From Actinopolymorpha rutila (lineage in GTDB: Bacteria > Actinomycetota > Actinomycetes > Propionibacteriales > Actinopolymorphaceae): DNA of 64,000 bases. Position 1 is the first letter of the stretch. Each line of letters starts with the position of its first letter. The stretch is taken from assembly GCF_013407855.1 (NCBI RefSeq), contig NZ_JACBZH010000001.1, positions 4,960,001 to 5,024,000 on the forward strand, read 5' to 3'. Below, in pieces: positions 54,262-61,692 of the stretch. The position numbers and the translations under genes were made by a program. The notes beneath the pieces were generated by a model. That model saw only the letters and a program-made list of their open reading frames with translations, was not told the DNA's origin and made no database searches.

Positions 54262-55274
54262 GATTCGTCTCCCGCCGCCATGCCCGCCGCGGCCGGGACG
54301 GCCGGCGCGGCCGGGACCGCCGGCGCCGCGCCCGGGTCGCACCCCTCGAACGACCCGGGCGGCGGCGTCACGTCGTTGTCGGCACACCACTGCCCCGGCG
54401 GACGCTGGCTGGGCCGAGGTTCACCGTCGGACGGCCCGAGCTGGAGCGGGATCGGCGGCAGCGGCGCCAGCTCGGCACCGGCGGCCGCCTCGGCCGCGAG
54501 CTCGTCGGCGTCCTTCTCCTCCGACATGCCGATCGGGCCCACCCGCTGCGCGTTGAGGAACTGCCGTACGACGGGTTCCTGCGAGCACAGGCACATCTCC
54601 CGCGGACCGAACATCGCGAGGTGCCGGTGGTAGAGCAGGCCGATGTTGTCGGGCACCGTGCGGGCGGTGTTGATGTCGTGGGTGACGATGAGGAACGTCG
54701 CGCCGGTCTGCTGGTTGAGGTCGACGATCAGCTGGTTGAGGTACGCGGTCCGCACCGGGTCCAGGCCCGAGTCGGGCTCGTCGAACAGGATGATCTCGGG
54801 ATCGAGTACGAGCGCCCTGGCCAGCCCGGCCCGCTTGCGCATCCCGCCGGAGATCTCACCGGGCAGCTTGCGCTCGGCGCCGAGCAGCCCGACCATGTCG
54901 ATCTTCGACATCACGATCGAACGGATCTCGTTCTCGGACTTGCGGGTGTGTTCACGCAGCGGGAACGCCACGTTGTCGTAGAGGTTCATCGAGCCGAACA
55001 ACGCGCCGTCCTGGAAGAGGACGCCGAACAGCCTGCGGACGCGGTACAGCTCGCGCTCCCGGCAGGTGGCGATGTCGTGGCCCTCGATGAGGATGTGGCC
55101 CTGGTCGGGCTTGAGCAGACCGACCAGGCACTTCAGGAAGACCGACTTGCCCGTGCCGGAAGGCCCCAGCAGGACGCTGATCTCACCGGACGGAAGCGTC
55201 AGGCTGACGTCGCGCCAGACCGGCTGACCCCCGAAGGACTTGGTGAGTCCGTCCACTCGGATCTCGACGCCCAC
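54258..55274 (-). CDS. Mce ATPase (MceG/Mkl-like)
   Basis: 338 residues from GTG 55274 with GAGGAG upstream. Walker A GPSGTGKSV (about 37-45), signature SGGMRKRAGLARAL, Walker B IILFDEPDSGLDP, switch His in VTHD. This is the MlaF/Mkl type of ABC ATPase. After about residue 245 comes a 90-residue tail, first acidic then Pro/Ala-rich. It powers lipid uptake by the YrbE-Mce complex. Unlike mycobacterial mkl, here it is the first gene of a full mce operon. Confidence 0.93.
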   Translation of the reverse strand: MGVEIRVDGLTKSFGGQPVWRDVSLTLPSGEISVLLGPSGTGKSVFLKCLVGLLKPDQGHILIEGHDIATCRERELYRVRRLFGVLFQDGALFGSMNLYDNVAFPLREHTRKSENEIRSIVMSKIDMVGLLGAERKLPGEISGGMRKRAGLARALVLDPEIILFDEPDSGLDPVRTAYLNQLIVDLNQQTGATFLIVTHDINTARTVPDNIGLLYHRHLAMFGPREMCLCSQEPVVRQFLNAQRVGPIGMSEEKDADELAAEAAAGAELAPLPPIPLQLGPSDGEPRPSQRPPGQWCADNDVTPPPGSFEGCDPGAAPAVPAAPAVPAAAGMAAGDES

Positions 55275-55298
55275 CAGAACTCCTCACAGCCGGTCTGG

Positions 55299-55347
55299 GT
55301 GCGTACCGGCCGCCGCAGACCCCCCGGTGGCGGCGACCGATACGCAC
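55299..55347 (-). promoter_or_regulatory. Hairpin in the mce operon leader
   Basis: 55330-55347 and 55299-55316 form an 18-bp stem with a 13-nt loop, ending 13 nt before the Shine-Dalgarno of the ATPase gene. The arms differ from perfect complementarity at two positions. In the sense (minus-strand) RNA both are G-U pairs, while in the opposite strand both would be A-C mismatches. This suggests selection on RNA structure. No sharp promoter match is seen; TAACCT lies upstream. Confidence 0.7.
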
Positions 55348-55419
55348 GCCCCCTCAACGAGCAGAACTTCGGGAGGTTACGGGCGCGCGGACGACAAAGT
55401 TTCCGGCCCGCGGACGCGA

Positions 55420-55457
55420 AAGAGGGCGGCCACCCCCGGTGGGGTGACCGCCCTCTT
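55420..55457 (-). terminator. rplJL terminator
   Basis: AAGAGGGCGG (55420-55429) pairs with CCGCCCTCTT (55448-55457), with an inner CACCCC/GGGGTG and one U-G pair on the sense strand. A short TTTCG follows. It separates rplL from the mce operon. Confidence 0.85.
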
Positions 55458-55543
55458 CGCAGCCGGCCGACCGCGGTCGGGTCGCGGCTCGGGAGTGCGG
55501 TGTGCGTACTTCCCGGCCGCGCGGACCGCGTGCGACGCGTCGC

Positions 55544-55930
55544 TTACTTCAGGGTGACCTTGGCGCCAACAGCCTCGAGGGACTCCTTGGCCTTCTCCGC
55601 GGTCTCCTTGTTGGCCTTCTCCAGGACGGGCTTCGGCGCGCCCTCGACCAGGTCCTTGGCCTCCTTCAGGCCGAGGCTGGTGAGCGTGCGCACCTCCTTG
55701 ATGACCTGGATCTTCTTGTCGCCGGCAGCCTCGAGGATGACGTCGAACTCGTCCTTCTCCTCCTCGGCCTCGGGCGCGGCACCGCCGGCCGCGGGGCCCG
55801 CCGCGACGGCGACCGGAGCGGCCGCGGTCACGCCGAAGGTGTCCTCGAACTGCTTGACGAACTCGCTGAGCTCGAGAAGCGTCATCTCCTTGAACGCGTC
55901 GAGCAGCTCGTCGTTGCTGAGCTTAGCCAT
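55544..55930 (-). CDS. rplL: 50S ribosomal protein L7/L12
   Basis: 128 residues. N-terminal dimerisation helices, Ala/Pro/Glu hinge (about 38-60) and the C-terminal domain (KIQVIKEVRTLTSLGLKEAKDLVE) that recruits elongation factors. Starts 53 nt after rplJ. Confidence 0.98.
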   Translation of the reverse strand: MAKLSNDELLDAFKEMTLLELSEFVKQFEDTFGVTAAAPVAVAAGPAAGGAAPEAEEEKDEFDVILEAAGDKKIQVIKEVRTLTSLGLKEAKDLVEGAPKPVLEKANKETAEKAKESLEAVGAKVTLK

Positions 55931-55983
55931 GAGTGGCGTACCTTCCGTGTGTCGTGCAGTGGTGACGGTCAGTCCTGGTCAGG

Positions 55984-56604
55984 TCAGGACTCGCTGGACT
56001 CGCCGGCGTCCGACGCGTCGGAGCTGGCTTCCGGTGCGGCCTCGGCGTCGGCCTCGGGGGTGGCGTCGGCAGCACCAGCGGCCGGGCCCTCCTCCTCGAC
56101 CTTCTGACGCAGCGCCTCGGCGAGCCGGGCGGCCTGCGACAGCGGGGCCTGGAACAGCGAGGCGGCGCCCGAAAGCGACGCCAGCATCGCGCCCGCGAGC
56201 TTCGCGAGCAGGACCTCGCGGGACTCGAGGTCAGCGAGCTTGGTGATCTCGTCGACGGCGAGGGACCGGCCCTCGAGCACGCCGCCCTTGATGACGAGAT
56301 TGGGGTTGGCCTTGGCGAAGTCACGCAGACCCTTGGCGACCTCGACCGGGTCACCGCTGATGAACGCGATGGCCGAGGGACCGACGAGCAGCTCGTCGGC
56401 GATCTCGACTCCCGCCTCCTTCGCCGCGATCTTGGTCAGCGTGTTCTTCACCACGGCGTAACTGGCGTTGTCACCGATGGAGCGCCGCAGTTCCTGCAGC
56501 TGCTTCACGGTGAGTCCGCGATACTCGGTCAGGACCGCGCCGGCGGAGTCGCGGAACTGGTCCGTGAGCTCTGCGACGGCGGTTGCCTTGTCCGGCTTCG
56601 CCAT
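55984..56604 (-). CDS. rplJ: 50S ribosomal protein L10
   Basis: 206 residues from ATG 56604 (MAKPDKATAVAELTDQFRDS). The L10 core runs to about 170 and carries the helix that binds L7/L12 dimers. A 30-residue acidic Ala/Glu/Ser tail follows. In many bacteria L10 (or L10-L12) represses its own mRNA; the leader here has an attenuator-like hairpin. Confidence 0.97.
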   Translation of the reverse strand: MAKPDKATAVAELTDQFRDSAGAVLTEYRGLTVKQLQELRRSIGDNASYAVVKNTLTKIAAKEAGVEIADELLVGPSAIAFISGDPVEVAKGLRDFAKANPNLVIKGGVLEGRSLAVDEITKLADLESREVLLAKLAGAMLASLSGAASLFQAPLSQAARLAEALRQKVEEEGPAAGAADATPEADAEAAPEASSDASDAGESSES

Positions 56605-56670
56605 GGGTCTCCTTCTCCTCTGGGTGGCCTGCGACCGCGGCCTGGAAGGAACACACACACAATGCGAAAA

Positions 56671-56694
56671 GCCCCGTACGCATGCGTACGGGGC
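56671..56694 (-). promoter_or_regulatory. rplJ leader attenuator-like hairpin
   Basis: A perfect 24-bp palindrome (arm GCCCCGTACGCA) is followed on the sense strand by TTTTCG, so it looks like an intrinsic terminator within the rplJ leader, 67 bp before the start codon. L10-type leader regulation by attenuation is the likely role. Confidence 0.65.
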
Positions 56695-56853
56695 GAACAC
56701 GAACTCGAGGGCCAGGACTCCGCTCGCGGTGGACCCGCGACCCAGAAACCTGATCTTGACTTCGCTACCACGTGACGCCTGCGCGGGCCGCCCGACGTGC
56801 GGGACCTTCAACCACCCCGGAGGGAGGCAAACCAGCGGTCTTCGGCAGCCGCC

Positions 56854-56883
56854 AGAATACGGGACGCCTCCCCCGGCCGCCAA
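56854..56883 (-). promoter_or_regulatory. rplJL promoter
   Basis: Minus-strand TTGGCG (56878-56883) and TATTCT (56854-56859), 18 bp apart. Start near 56847 gives a leader of about 240 nt. With the hairpins at 56671 and 56930 this accounts for the 375-bp space between rplJ and the secreted protein gene. Confidence 0.6.
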
Positions 56884-56929
56884 ATCGCCCCCGGCCTCCT
56901 CCCGCGGCCGGCCGGAGATCTCAGCAGAA

Positions 56930-56977
56930 GGAGCGTTCCCTGCGATTCTTCAGCGGAAGAATCGCAGGGAACGCTCC
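56930..56977 (-). terminator. 22-bp perfect hairpin after the secreted-protein gene
   Basis: 56930-56951 and 56956-56977 are perfectly complementary over 22 bp with a 4-nt loop, starting 2 bp after the stop codon of the secreted-protein gene. It is longer than normal terminators, and only a weak TTCTG follows. It probably ends that transcript before the rplJ promoter. Confidence 0.75.
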
Positions 56978-56979
56978 GG

Positions 56980-57876
56980 CTATCGTCCGAGCACCGGGTG
57001 GGACTCGACCACCTGCACGTTGGCGTCGACGCCGAAGGTGACCGGCACGATCGGCTGCGGCGGGACGGAGTCCACGACGACCGTCCCCGTCCAACGCACC
57101 TGCAGATGGACCTTGCCCTCGCCGGCCGTGCCGAAGGTGTTCGTCACGTAGTAGCCCGGGTGCCCGTCCGGCAGCGTGCCGTCGAACTCCCGACCTGCCC
57201 CCTCGACGGTGTGGGTTCTTCCGTTGGCGTCGGAGAAGGTCCAGGTGTACTCCGGAGTTGCGGTGATCTGCCCGTGCAACTCGAAGTGGCGTCCCTGCGA
57301 CGGGGGCACCGTGATGTCGAAGGTCTGCGTGCCCGGGTCGTCGACCGAAACGATGGTCGGCAGGTTGACCAACGTCTTGGGCGCCGGATGCAGCGAGATC
57401 TTCGGCCTGGGCAGGTTGCGCTGGATCTCGTACTTGAAGTCGTAGCTGAGCTGCTCGATCGGGACCCACTCCGGGGTGGGGTAGCACTCTGCCGTCCCGT
57501 GCCACTTCGCGCGGTCGCCACGGTCCTTCCACTGATAGCGGAGGACCGAACGAACGTAGATCGGCTCACGCGGATTCGGTGACAGGTCCGGGTTGCACCA
57601 GATGGCCAGCGGGGAGCAGTCGCCGATCCCGGCGCCCTGGCAGTCCCACTCCGGCTGGTTGATCAGGACCTCCTCCACCCAGTCGTTCGGACCGGGTGGC
57701 TGGGAGGGAACAGGCGTGCCCTTGGGCGGCTGGTAGTAGCCCCGGCCGGACTCGCTGTACTGCCATCCGACGTCCCCTCGCGGGATGTCGGCGTACGCGT
57801 CCGGGACCACCACCCCGAACGCCATCAGGAGAAAACCGCCCAGCGCGATGCCGATGCCTCTGCTCGTTGCCCTCAT
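56980..57876 (-). CDS. Secreted hypothetical protein
   Basis: 298 residues from ATG 57876, which overlaps the stop of the lipoprotein gene upstream as ATGA. Signal peptide 1-29 (cleavage after AYA). The mature protein has four cysteines in the first third, many Pro and Trp residues, and a C-terminal half of alternating beta-type sequence (FDITVPPSQGRHFELHGQIT, YYVTNTFGTAGEGKVHLQVRW), suggesting an Ig-like or PKD-like domain. I do not recognise the family. It and the lipoprotein gene form a two-gene unit inserted between rplA and rplJ. Confidence 0.8.
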   Translation of the reverse strand: MRATSRGIGIALGGFLLMAFGVVVPDAYADIPRGDVGWQYSESGRGYYQPPKGTPVPSQPPGPNDWVEEVLINQPEWDCQGAGIGDCSPLAIWCNPDLSPNPREPIYVRSVLRYQWKDRGDRAKWHGTAECYPTPEWVPIEQLSYDFKYEIQRNLPRPKISLHPAPKTLVNLPTIVSVDDPGTQTFDITVPPSQGRHFELHGQITATPEYTWTFSDANGRTHTVEGAGREFDGTLPDGHPGYYVTNTFGTAGEGKVHLQVRWTGTVVVDSVPPQPIVPVTFGVDANVQVVESHPVLGR

Positions 57877-58505
57877 TGCGACTTCCCCCCGGCTGTCAAC
57901 TGCCAGTTGCCGCTGATCTTCCGAACGCCGTACGAGTAGGTCACTCGCTCCGCCGGCCCCTGGTTGGTCACCGTGCCGGAGGAGTTGTACTGCTTCCAGG
58001 CGGTGGACAGCGACCGTACGCGGACCATGTAGGTCCCGCCGGACTCGGAGAACACCTCGACGTGGTTCTGGGTGTAGAGGCCGCCGACGAACTTCCCGCC
58101 ACCGCTGTACGTGGACCTGATGCTGGCGACGAGTTGTACGCAGTCCAGGCATCCGCTGGTGTACATCGGGCGAAGCCTGGAGACGTCGCCGTTCTCGATC
58201 GCCTTGTTGACCGTGCTGACGTACCTCGTCACGAACGCCCTCACGGCCGCGGCCTCCGGTCCGGTGGGCGCCGGACCGAACGTCTCGACCCTGCCGGACT
58301 TCGCCGGGCTGGCCGACGGGCTCGGAGTCGGGGTTGGTGTGGCCGACTTCGTGGGGGTGGACTTGGCAGTCGGGGTGTCCATCGTCGTCGGCTGCGGAGA
58401 GTCCCCGCCACACGCCGTCAGCGACAGCCCGAGAACGACACCCGCGACGACCGCGACCGCCCTGGTCGCCGATCGTCTGTTGGTCAGCCCAGCTGCGCAC
58501 CGCAC
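57873..58505 (-). CDS. Putative lipoprotein, DUF6318-like
   Basis: 210 residues. Signal peptide with lipobox LTAC (Cys32), a Thr/Pro/Ser-rich spacer (about 35-70), and a C-terminal domain of about 130 residues with FVTRYVSTVNKAIENGDVSRL, SGCLDCVQLVASI and a Gly-rich turn GGGKFVGG. This resembles DUF6318 lipoproteins of actinomycetes (from memory, no search made). The fold is of the NTF2/SnoaL-like type by pattern. Function unknown. Translationally coupled to the secreted protein gene. Confidence 0.78.
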   Translation of the reverse strand: MRCAAGLTNRRSATRAVAVVAGVVLGLSLTACGGDSPQPTTMDTPTAKSTPTKSATPTPTPSPSASPAKSGRVETFGPAPTGPEAAAVRAFVTRYVSTVNKAIENGDVSRLRPMYTSGCLDCVQLVASIRSTYSGGGKFVGGLYTQNHVEVFSESGGTYMVRVRSLSTAWKQYNSSGTVTNQGPAERVTYSYGVRKISGNWQLTAGGKSQ

Positions 58506-58694
58506 GACCGCGTACCCCCATGTGTGCCCGTCGCCTCGTCACCCGTCCGCGACAAAGCGCCCACATCATAACCGCGTGTGATCGGCGCCCGGAAGCGTCG
58601 AACGATGGTCCGACGCACAAATGTCACCGGGCGTTGCCCCGGAAAGGCGACGACTTCCGCGAGTCGAGGTGGACTCTCGCCTGCCGGACACAGC

Positions 58695-58730
58695 AGAACG
58701 CCCCCGCACCGAGTGGTGCGGGGGCGTTCT
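58695..58730 (-). terminator. rplKA terminator
   Basis: AGAACGCCCCCGCACC (58695-58710) pairs perfectly with 58715-58730 (16 bp, GAGT loop). It starts 20 bp after the rplA stop. No T-tract. It ends the rplK-rplA transcript and isolates the region from 58.7 kb down. Confidence 0.85.
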
Positions 58731-58749
58731 GGACGGATCGCGGATCGCG

Positions 58750-59460
58750 TCAGGCCGAGGCCTCGGCGGTCGAGACGGTCTTGGCCGGGTCGATCGGAAC
58801 GCCCGGGCCCATCGTCGTCGACATCGTGACCTTGCGGATGTAGCGGCCCTTCGAAGCGGACGGCTTCAGCCGGAGCACCTCGTCGAGAGCGGCGCCGTAG
58901 TTCTCCGCGAGCTGGTCCTCGCTGAAGGAGGCCTTGCCGACGATGAAGTGCAGGTTGGCGTGCCGGTCGACGCGGAACTCGATCTTTCCGCCCTTGATGT
59001 CGGTAACGGCCTTGGTGACGTCGGGGGTGACGGTGCCGGTCTTGGGGTTCGGCATCAGACCGCGGGGGCCGAGCACCCGGCCGAGGCGGCCGACCTTGCC
59101 CATCAGGTCCGGCGTGGCGACGACGGCGTCGAAGTCGAGCCAGCCGCCCTGGATCCGCTCGATCAGGTCGTCCGAGCCCACGTAGTCGGCGCCGGCGGCG
59201 GTGGCGTCCTCAGCCTTCTGACCGGTGGCGAAGACCAGGACCCGAGCGGTCTTGCCGGTGCCGTGCGGAAGGTTGACGGTGCCGCGCACCATCTGGTCGG
59301 CCTTGCGGGGGTCGACACCGAGACGCATCGCGACGTCCACGGTCTCGTCGAACTTCTTGCTGGCGTTCTGCTTGGCCAGCGCCACCGCGTCGCGGGGGTC
59401 GTGCAGAGCGGCCTGGTCGACCTTCTCGGCCGCGGCGCGGTAGGACTTGCTGCGCTTCAT
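58750..59460 (-). CDS. rplA: 50S ribosomal protein L1
   Basis: 236 residues from ATG 59460 (MKRSKSYRAAAEKVDQ), chosen because AGGAG lies 5 nt upstream; GTG 59466 would overlap that site. Contains GPRGLMPNPKTGTVT, the L1 signature. It forms the mobile L1 stalk at the E site and often represses rplKA. Confidence 0.97.
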   Translation of the reverse strand: MKRSKSYRAAAEKVDQAALHDPRDAVALAKQNASKKFDETVDVAMRLGVDPRKADQMVRGTVNLPHGTGKTARVLVFATGQKAEDATAAGADYVGSDDLIERIQGGWLDFDAVVATPDLMGKVGRLGRVLGPRGLMPNPKTGTVTPDVTKAVTDIKGGKIEFRVDRHANLHFIVGKASFSEDQLAENYGAALDEVLRLKPSASKGRYIRKVTMSTTMGPGVPIDPAKTVSTAEASA

Positions 59461-59571
59461 GATCACTCCTGGAATCGAAGGGTGGAGTCGTGGTGCGGGC
59501 CAGCGCGGGCCCTCCCACCAGGACGCCGGACCGAAGCCCGGCGGGTCGTACGTCGTGCTCGTGCGTACGGA

Positions 59572-60003
59572 CTACTCGGAGACCGTGACGCCCATCGACC
59601 GCGCGGTGCCCTCGACGACCTTCATCGCGGCCTCGATGTCGTTGGCGTTCAGGTCGGGCATCTTCATCTCGGCGATATCCCGCACCTGGGCGCGCGAGAT
59701 GGTGCCGACCTTCGCGGTGTGCGGAGTCGGCGAGCCCTTGTCGAGGCTGATCGCCTTCTTGATCAGCTCCACGGCCGGAGGGGTCCGGGTGACGAAGGTG
59801 AACGTCCGGTCCTCGTAGATCGTGATCTCGGCGGGGATGACGTTGCCCCGCTGGGACTCGGTCGCGGCGTTGTAGGCCTTCGTGAACTCCATGATGTTGA
59901 TGCCGGTCGGGCCGAGCACCGTACCCACCGGCGGGGCGGGGGTGGCGGCGCCAGCCTGCAGCTGGAGCTTGAGTACGGAGGCGATCTTCTTCTTCGGAGG
60001 CAT
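59572..60003 (-). CDS. rplK: 50S ribosomal protein L11 with altered thiopeptide site
   Basis: 143 residues, normal length. The N-terminal domain, which binds thiostrepton together with 23S rRNA, reads APPVGTVLGPTGINIMEF. The usual sequence is PPVGPALGQxGVNIMEF. Thr28 replaces the Pro commonly numbered 26, and the Gln of LGQ is Pro. Changes at this Pro are known to give thiostrepton resistance. The C-terminal rRNA-binding domain (AQVRDIAEMKMPDLNANDIEAAM, EGTARSMGV) is normal. It lies 52 bp after nusG. Confidence 0.97.
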   Translation of the reverse strand: MPPKKKIASVLKLQLQAGAATPAPPVGTVLGPTGINIMEFTKAYNAATESQRGNVIPAEITIYEDRTFTFVTRTPPAVELIKKAISLDKGSPTPHTAKVGTISRAQVRDIAEMKMPDLNANDIEAAMKVVEGTARSMGVTVSE

Positions 60004-60055
60004 GGTGTTCGGGTCCTCTTGGGTGGTGAAAAGGGGCGAGAGTCCGGCCGGGCCG

Positions 60056-60916
60056 TCAGACCTTCTGGATCTGCGTGAAGGACAGCTCCACCGGGGTCTC
60101 CCGGCCGAAGATCTCGACGAGGGCCTTGACCCTCTGTGCGTCGGGGTTGAGCTCGGTGATCGTCGCGTGCAGGGTCGCGAACGGCCCGTCGACCACCATG
60201 ACCGAGTCGCCCACGGCGAAGTCGACGACCTCGGCCTTCTTCTTCTTGTCCGGCTCCTTGGTTTCCTCGACCGCCGGGGCCAGCATCTTCTCAACCTCGT
60301 CGAGGCCGAGCGGCACCGGCTGGTGGGCGTGGCCGACGAAGCCGGTCACCGAAGGAGTGTGCCGGACAGCTGCCCACGACTCGTCGGTGAGGTCCATCCG
60401 GACCAGCACGTAGCCGGGGAGGACGGTGCGCCGCACCATCCGCCGCTGGCCGTTCTTGATCTCCGCGCGCTCCTCCTGGGGGACGACCACCTCGTAGATG
60501 TAGTCCTCCATGTTGAGGGACTGGATGCGGTTCTCGAGGTTGGTCTTGACGCGGTTCTCCATGCCCGAATAGGTGTGGATCACGAACCAGTCGCCGGGCT
60601 TGGACCGCAGGGCCGCCTGGAACTCCGCGAGCGCGTCCTCCGCGGTGGGCTCGGCGTCCTCGTCGGCCTCCTCGGCCGCGGTGTCGCCGGACTCGCCGGC
60701 GCCGGCCTCGGCCGCGCTCGGCTGCTCCTCGGCGCCGGACCCGCTCTCGTCGGAGCCGGGCTCGGAGTTGGTCTCGGAGCTCGCTTCGGGGCTGGTCTGC
60801 TCGGAGTCGGCGGAGGCCTCGTCGGCAGGCTGGCCGGCCGAGGCGTCGGCGGCGGCTGCTGCCTGCTCCGAATCCGCGCGCTGCAGGTCGCGGATCTCGT
60901 CGTCGAGGTCGGACAC
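60056..60916 (-). CDS. nusG: Transcription termination/antitermination factor NusG
   Basis: 286 residues. NGN domain at about 108-220 (GDWFVIHTYSGMENRVK, LPGYVLVRMDL) and KOW domain at about 232-286 (VGDSVMVVDGPFATLHA). The first 105 residues form a strongly acidic, Ala/Glu/Ser-rich extension, longer than the short N-terminus of E. coli NusG. NusG binds RNA polymerase and couples to ribosomes via S10. Follows secE. Confidence 0.96.
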   Translation of the reverse strand: MSDLDDEIRDLQRADSEQAAAAADASAGQPADEASADSEQTSPEASSETNSEPGSDESGSGAEEQPSAAEAGAGESGDTAAEEADEDAEPTAEDALAEFQAALRSKPGDWFVIHTYSGMENRVKTNLENRIQSLNMEDYIYEVVVPQEERAEIKNGQRRMVRRTVLPGYVLVRMDLTDESWAAVRHTPSVTGFVGHAHQPVPLGLDEVEKMLAPAVEETKEPDKKKKAEVVDFAVGDSVMVVDGPFATLHATITELNPDAQRVKALVEIFGRETPVELSFTQIQKV

Positions 60917-60993
60917 TCTTGGTACTCCGTCTTCTTCAGCGATTTCTTGATCGTCCGGCGGTGTTGCGGGGGTCTCGGGCGGCGTACTCGCCG

Positions 60994-61254
60994 TCAGCCG
61001 AAGATCTTGAACATCAGCTGGCCGATGCCCAGGTCGAGCAGCGAGACGATCGCGATCACCACGAGCACGAAGACCAGCACCACCGACCAGTAGGTCGTCA
61101 GCTGGTCACGCGTGGGCCAGATGACCTTGCGAAGCTCAGCCACCACCTGGCGGTAGAACAGGCCGACGCGCGCGACGCGACTGCCGCCGCCTTCGCCCTT
61201 CTTGTCCGGGCGAGCACGCTCCGGGGTCGCGGTGGATCCGCGGGTCTCCGTCAC
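60994..61254 (-). CDS. secE: Preprotein translocase subunit SecE
   Basis: 86 residues from GTG 61254 (GTGAGGA upstream); ATG 61290 is an alternative. A polar N-terminus precedes the amphipathic helix and FYRQVVAELRKVIWPTRDQL, then one membrane helix (VVLVFVLVVIAIVSLLDLGI). It clamps SecY in the Sec channel. Adjacent to nusG as in most bacteria. Confidence 0.95.
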   Translation of the reverse strand: MTETRGSTATPERARPDKKGEGGGSRVARVGLFYRQVVAELRKVIWPTRDQLTTYWSVVLVFVLVVIAIVSLLDLGIGQLMFKIFG

Positions 61255-61411
61255 TTTCGTCCTCACCGGTCCTCTGGCCCGGCCGGACATTCCGTCCGGG
61301 CTGGGAGGTCGCACTACATGGGGAACGAACGAACGTCCCCGTTAGTGCTACCACCCACGCATCGTCCGCCGGGGGCGACGCGCGCGACTTCGGCCAGCCG
61401 GCCGAGGCCTG

Positions 61412-61484
61412 CAGGGCAGGAGGGACTCGAACCCCCAACCGCCGGTTTTGGAGACCGGTGCTCTACCAATTGAGCCACTGCCCT
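61412..61484 (-). tRNA. trnW: tRNA-Trp (anticodon CCA)
   Basis: 73 nt. Acceptor arms AGGGCAG/CTGCCCT pair fully, with discriminator G. The anticodon stem CCGGT/ACCGG encloses loop CTCCAAA, so the anticodon is CCA. The T-loop GTTCGAGTC is normal. The 3' CCA is not fully encoded (GCA follows). It precedes secE-nusG, a common actinobacterial placement. Confidence 0.97.
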
Positions 61485-61572
61485 ACGGAGATCGGAAAGC
61501 CTCCACGTGGCGCGCTCGGGACCGAGTCGCCCCGGGCACACTTCGGAGAGGTCCTCAGACCACCGATGGAAG

Positions 61573-61603
61573 AGTGTACGGGGTCACGCCGCCGAAGGTC
61601 GAA
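61573..61603 (-). promoter_or_regulatory. Candidate promoter of tRNA-Trp/secE
   Basis: Minus-strand TACACT (61573-61578) is a good -10 hexamer; TTCGAC (61598-61603) is 19 bp upstream. It lies about 90 bp before the tRNA gene. Confidence 0.5.
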
Positions 61604-61692
61604 CCGACCCGGGCGGTTTGTACCGCCCTCGACTTGCCAACACCCTCGCCCCGCCACCGCGCGTACGCACGCGAGGTGCCACGATAACTCTC

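Noticed and set aside
44071..55274. Mce region as a recent genomic island
   Set aside because: Base composition and codon use look like the neighbours. There is no integrase, transposase, tRNA junction or direct repeat at the edges, and mkl in mycobacteria occupies the same interval.
57877..58620. N-terminal extension of the secreted protein to 58620
   Set aside because: It overlaps the lipoprotein gene in another frame; the signal peptide at 57876 gives a natural start.
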